Origin: Niastella sp. | Lineage (GTDB): Bacteria > Bacteroidota > Bacteroidia > Chitinophagales > Chitinophagaceae | Reading direction: 5' to 3' | DNA length: 64,000 nucleotides | NCBI GenBank assembly: GCA_016710595.1 | Contig: JADJVM010000010.1 | Coordinates: 1 to 64,000, forward strand | Shown: piece by piece, positions 60,762-64,000 of the stretch | Numbering within the stretch: position 1 is the first letter of the stretch | Layout: each line of letters opens with the position of its first letter | Position numbers and translations under genes: made by a program | Notes under the pieces: generated by a model | What the model was told of the DNA's origin: nothing | The model's input: the letters and a program-made list of their open reading frames with translations, nothing else | Database searches by the model: none

Positions 60762-61775
60762 ATGCTATCAAATAAATCAATTTTAATTACAGGCGGTACA
60801 GGTTCTTTGGGGAAAGCGTTAACGGCCACTATCTTAAAAAGGTACCCGGATGTAAAGCGGTTAGTCATTTATTCAAGAGATGAGCAAAAGCAGTTTCAAA
60901 TGGCGCAGGATTATCCTGATACAAAATATCCGCAAATGCGTTATTTTATTGGCGATGTAAGAGATTATGAACGGCTAAAGCGAGGTCTTGCTAATGTTGA
61001 TTATGTTATTCATGCGGCGGCTATGAAACATGTTCACATAGCCGAATACAATCCTGATGAATGTGTAAAAACAAATATTGGCGGTGCTGAAAATGTAATA
61101 AGGGCTTCTTTGGAAACAAATGTAAAAGGGGTAGTAGCGCTCTCAACAGATAAGGCCTGTGCACCCATAAATTTATATGGCGCCACCAAACTTACTTCCG
61201 ATAAATTATTTATTGCTGCAAATAATATTAAGGGCAATAAAGACATAAAATTTAGTGTGGTACGGTATGGGAATGTGATGGGGTCTAACGGGTCGGTGAT
61301 TCCTTTCTTTATCAAAAAAAGAAAAGAAGGCAAGCTACCCATCACCAACGATCAAATGACAAGATTTAATATTTCGCTCAGCGATGGGGTAGAAATGGTT
61401 TTACATGCTTTGGAAACGGCATGGGGCGGCGAACTGTTTGTACCCAAAATTCCATCATATAAATTAATGGATGTAGCAAAAGCCATTGGGCCAGATTGTG
61501 AATATCCCATTGTGGGCATCAGGCCGGGTGAAAAAATACATGAAGAAATGATCACTTCATCAGACTCATTCAGCACTTACGACCTGGGTAAATATTATGC
61601 CATCTTACCTTTAAAGCCTTCCTGGAACATAAAAGATTTTATTACAACATTCAATGCGGTAAAAGTTGCGGAAGGATTCAATTACAGTTCGGGTAATAAT
61701 AGCGAATGGCTTACCGTGGCAGAGTTAAAAAAACTAATAGATGAATTTATAGAAGAAAATAATTTATCAAATTGA
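60762..61775 (+). CDS. pseB: UDP-GlcNAc 4,6-dehydratase (inverting)
   Basis: First step of CMP-pseudaminic acid synthesis: UDP-GlcNAc to UDP-2-acetamido-2,6-dideoxy-beta-L-arabino-hexos-4-ulose. SDR fold with TGGTGSLG (10-17) at the NAD(P) site. The phrase VALSTDKACAPINLYGATK (about 125-143) carries the catalytic D-K pair and the Y-x3-K motif of PseB. FSVVRYGNVMGSNGSVIPFF is equally diagnostic. The ATG at 60762 (337 residues) is preferred to a TTG nine bases earlier. Its stop overlaps the PseC start (TGATG). Confidence 0.95.
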   Translation: MLSNKSILITGGTGSLGKALTATILKRYPDVKRLVIYSRDEQKQFQMAQDYPDTKYPQMRYFIGDVRDYERLKRGLANVDYVIHAAAMKHVHIAEYNPDECVKTNIGGAENVIRASLETNVKGVVALSTDKACAPINLYGATKLTSDKLFIAANNIKGNKDIKFSVVRYGNVMGSNGSVIPFFIKKRKEGKLPITNDQMTRFNISLSDGVEMVLHALETAWGGELFVPKIPSYKLMDVAKAIGPDCEYPIVGIRPGEKIHEEMITSSDSFSTYDLGKYYAILPLKPSWNIKDFITTFNAVKVAEGFNYSSGNNSEWLTVAELKKLIDEFIEENNLSN

Positions 61776-62971
61776 TGAAACCAATTCCTTACGGTCGCCA
61801 GCATATTACAGAAGAAGATATTCAGGCAGTAGTTGAAACACTTAAATCAGATTATCTCACGCAAGGGCCAAAGATCAATGAGTTTGAATCTGCATTTGCA
61901 AATTATATAGGTGCCCGTTATGCGGTTGCCGTTTCCAATGGAACTGCGGCTTTACATTTATGTGCATTAGCACTGAATGTACAACCCGGTAAAAAAGTAA
62001 TTACTACGCCGATTACATTTGCCGCTTCCGCAAATTGCATCAGGTATTGTGGAGGCGAAGTTGTTTTTGCAGATATTGATCCGGTAACTTATTTACTGGA
62101 TATTGAAGCAGTAAGAAAAATATTGGCAGCATCTCCAAAAGGAACTTATGCAGGTATAGTGCCTGTTGATTTTGCAGGCAGATCAGTAAATATGGAAGCA
62201 TTTAAAATGCTGGCAGATGAATTTGGTTTATGGATTATTGAAGATGCCTGCCATGCACCCGGCGGTTATTTTACAGATAGCAAGGATGTGCAACAAATGT
62301 GTGGTAATGGAAACTTTGCAGACCTTGCCATATTCTCTTTTCATCCTGTAAAACATATTGCTTGTGGTGAAGGTGGCATGATTACCACCAATAATAAAGA
62401 GCTGTATGAAAAATTATTAACGCTGCGTACACATGGTATTACCCGCCATGATCAATTATTTATAAATCCTAAAGATTGGGCGGCAGGCAATACTACTGAG
62501 CAGGTAACCCATTTTCCCGGCTGGTATATGGAAATGCAGGAGCTGGGGTATAATTACCGGTTAACCGATTTCCAGGCGGCATTGGGATTATCACAATTGA
62601 AGCAGGCAGAAAAGGGATTGGAACGAAGGAAAGAAATTGCACTTAACTACGCAAATGCCTTTCACGGTAAACCCTGGTTAACCGGGCAGTCAGGTTTTAA
62701 AGAAGGCCATGCTTACCACTTATACATCATCGAAGTAAAAGAGCGGCTGGGATTATACAATCATTTAAGATCAAAGAATATTTTTGCACAAGTGCATTAT
62801 ATCCCTGTTCATGTAATGCCGTATTACCGTGAGCAGGGGCATACTTTTGGCGATTATCCAAATGCAGAAGAATATTATAGCCGCTGCTTAAGCCTTCCTA
62901 TGTATCCTACTTTAACGGCACAGGAGCAGGAGTATGTAATTAAAACCATCCTGGAATTTTATAGTGAGTAA
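61775..62971 (+). CDS. pseC: UDP-4-amino-4,6-dideoxy-N-acetyl-beta-L-altrosamine transaminase
   Basis: PLP aminotransferase (398 residues) using the PseB product and glutamate in the second step of pseudaminic acid synthesis. The Schiff-base lysine is in FSFHPVKHIACGEGG (K193). VSNGTAALHL (53-62) holds the PLP phosphate region and IIEDACHAPGG (154-164) the Asp that pairs with the PLP ring. The sequence opens MKPIPYGRQHITEEDI, which is very typical of PseC. It is translationally coupled to pseB and overlaps pseF by eight bases. Confidence 0.95.
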   Translation: MKPIPYGRQHITEEDIQAVVETLKSDYLTQGPKINEFESAFANYIGARYAVAVSNGTAALHLCALALNVQPGKKVITTPITFAASANCIRYCGGEVVFADIDPVTYLLDIEAVRKILAASPKGTYAGIVPVDFAGRSVNMEAFKMLADEFGLWIIEDACHAPGGYFTDSKDVQQMCGNGNFADLAIFSFHPVKHIACGEGGMITTNNKELYEKLLTLRTHGITRHDQLFINPKDWAAGNTTEQVTHFPGWYMEMQELGYNYRLTDFQAALGLSQLKQAEKGLERRKEIALNYANAFHGKPWLTGQSGFKEGHAYHLYIIEVKERLGLYNHLRSKNIFAQVHYIPVHVMPYYREQGHTFGDYPNAEEYYSRCLSLPMYPTLTAQEQEYVIKTILEFYSE

Positions 62972-63659
62972 AGTTGCCATCATAACAGCGAGAGGGGGCA
63001 GTAAAAGGATTCCCCGCAAAAACATTAAACATTTTTTGGGCAAACCAATCATTGCCTATAGCATTGAAACAGCGATACAATGTGGTTTGTTTGATGTGGT
63101 AATGGTATCTACCGATGATGAAGAGATAGCCCGGATTTCAAAAAGCTATGGAGCAGAAGTTCCATTTTTAAGAAGTACAAAAGCATCTGATGATTTTGCT
63201 ACTACTGCCGAAGTGATCTCGGAAGTACTCACTCAATTGGAGGAGCAACATCATCATTTTGAATTTGCCTGTTGTCTTTATCCCACGGCGCCATTTATTA
63301 CAAAAGAAAATATTACGCTTGCTTTCAACTTGATGGTAAGTGAAAAATATAACACTGTATTTCCGGTAACTCATTTTAGCTATCCTGTTTACAGGGCCTT
63401 ACAATTTGGGAATGATCATAAAATAGGAATGGTATGGCCGGAAAATTTAAATAAGCGCTCACAGGACCTTCCTGCTGCTTATCATGATGCTGGTCAATTT
63501 TATTGGATCAATACAGATTATTTTAAAATAGACCAAAAAATATTCACGGATCATTCAGGCGCCATTATTTTAAATGAAATGCAGGTGCAGGATATTGATT
63601 CGGAAACTGATTGGAAAATGGCAGAATTGAAATATTCTCTTTTACAACAAATATTGTAA
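62964..63659 (+). CDS. pseF: Pseudaminic acid cytidylyltransferase
   Basis: Couples CTP to pseudaminic acid, yielding the donor CMP-Pse. The 231-residue protein starts at GTG (62964), overlapping the pseC end. The nucleotide-binding opening ITARGGSKRIPRKN (residues 7-20), then YPTAPFITKENI and DIDSETDWKMAE near the C-terminus, fit the CMP-nonulosonate synthetase family. A legionaminic acid or other acylneuraminate synthetase is the alternative, but the coupling to pseB and pseC makes PseF most likely. Confidence 0.93.
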   Translation: MSKVAIITARGGSKRIPRKNIKHFLGKPIIAYSIETAIQCGLFDVVMVSTDDEEIARISKSYGAEVPFLRSTKASDDFATTAEVISEVLTQLEEQHHHFEFACCLYPTAPFITKENITLAFNLMVSEKYNTVFPVTHFSYPVYRALQFGNDHKIGMVWPENLNKRSQDLPAAYHDAGQFYWINTDYFKIDQKIFTDHSGAIILNEMQVQDIDSETDWKMAELKYSLLQQIL

Positions 63660-63667
63660 TTAACACA

Positions 63668-64000
63668 ATGAAAAATTTTAAAACAGAGCAGGAAAAATTT
63701 TGGGCAGGTGAGTTTGGTGATAATTATTTAGAGCGGAACCAGGGTGAAAAATTACTGGCATCTAATCTTAATTTCTTCACAAAGGCATTAAGCCGGGTGA
63801 CCCCATTATCTAACTGTATTGAGTTTGGAGCCAATATCGGTATGAACCTAAAAGCACTTATTTTATTAATGCCTGCTTTACAGGTAACAGGAATTGAATT
63901 GCATGAGGGTGCGGCTAAAAAATTATCTGAAGTTATAGGCGAAGAAAATGTTTACAATGGTTCTATTTATGATTACCCTGTTTCTGAAAAATTTGAGTTG
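63668..64000 (+). CDS. Pseudaminic acid biosynthesis-associated methyltransferase (partial, 5' end)
   Basis: Starts at the ATG at 63668, eight bases after pseF, and runs off the window; 111 residues are visible. The opening FKTEQEKFWAGEFGDNYLERN and the SAM-binding step CIEFGANIGMNLKAL (a Gly-x-Gly-like motif I, about 50-64), then TGIELHEGAA, fit the 'pseudaminic acid biosynthesis-associated methylase' family. The methyl acceptor is not known. PseH, PseG and PseI are expected further downstream. Confidence 0.85.
   Translation, partial: MKNFKTEQEKFWAGEFGDNYLERNQGEKLLASNLNFFTKALSRVTPLSNCIEFGANIGMNLKALILLMPALQVTGIELHEGAAKKLSEVIGEENVYNGSIYDYPVSEKFEL

Overview
The window comes from the chromosome of a Bacteroidota bacterium, most likely a Chitinophagaceae-type member of the Chitinophagales. 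This is inferred from secreted proteins with type IX secretion (T9SS) C-terminal domains, a bacillithiol gene (bshB1), a Cys-type CcmE, TAnnTTTG-type promoters, small PIDGGL-tailed proteins and the low-to-moderate GC content. No rRNA, tRNA or CRISPR array was found.

Layout. (1) 1-6.6 kb is an accessory region. It holds the tail of a DUF6252-like protein, a secreted esterase broken by three single-base frameshifts, an IS91-like element (tyrosine recombinase plus frameshifted HUH/Y2 transposase), and a cassette-like membrane protein gene. Two 163-164 bp direct repeats, each carrying a large hairpin and an intrinsic terminator, bracket the IS91-like element and the membrane gene. The second repeat abuts a truncated DUF3857 gene. 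(2) 6.7-14.9 kb encodes kynurenine degradation as two divergent units. The minus-strand unit is aldehyde dehydrogenase, a four-helix-bundle/RidA fusion, kynureninase, kynurenine 3-monooxygenase, a PaiB-like flavin protein and pyrF. The plus-strand unit is 3-hydroxyanthranilate dioxygenase and ACMS decarboxylase. Together they can take kynurenine to the level of 2-aminomuconate/4-oxalocrotonate. (3) 14.9-25.6 kb is mostly core metabolism: glnS, a front-end fatty-acid desaturase, bshB1, a DUF4294 protein, ccmE-ccmF (cytochrome c maturation), an agmatinase-family ureohydrolase, a PH-like membrane protein and a radical SAM protein.

(4) 26.0-50.1 kb holds two paralogous giant T9SS-secreted proteins of about 4190 and 3790 residues, built from beta-helix, Ig-like and HYR-like repeats. 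Both are interrupted by single-base frameshifts near the N-terminus or in the first third. (5) 50.3-64 kb is a surface-polysaccharide locus. It encodes a small PIDGGL-tailed protein, Wza, Wzc with a Tyr/Gly tail, a NusG/UpxY-like antiterminator preceded by a hairpin, an asparagine synthetase, a glycosyltransferase, a Wzm/Wzt ABC exporter, a hexapeptide acetyltransferase, and PseB, PseC, PseF and the start of a Pse-associated methyltransferase. The glycan therefore probably contains pseudaminic acid; PseH, PseG and PseI are not in the window.

The most notable items are the RidA fusion placed inside a kynurenine operon, the integron-cassette-like arrangement at 5.6-6.3 kb, the giant adhesin pair next to a polysaccharide locus, and the strongly clustered single-base frameshifts, most of them in homopolymers. 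The frameshifts raise the question of real decay versus sequence error.
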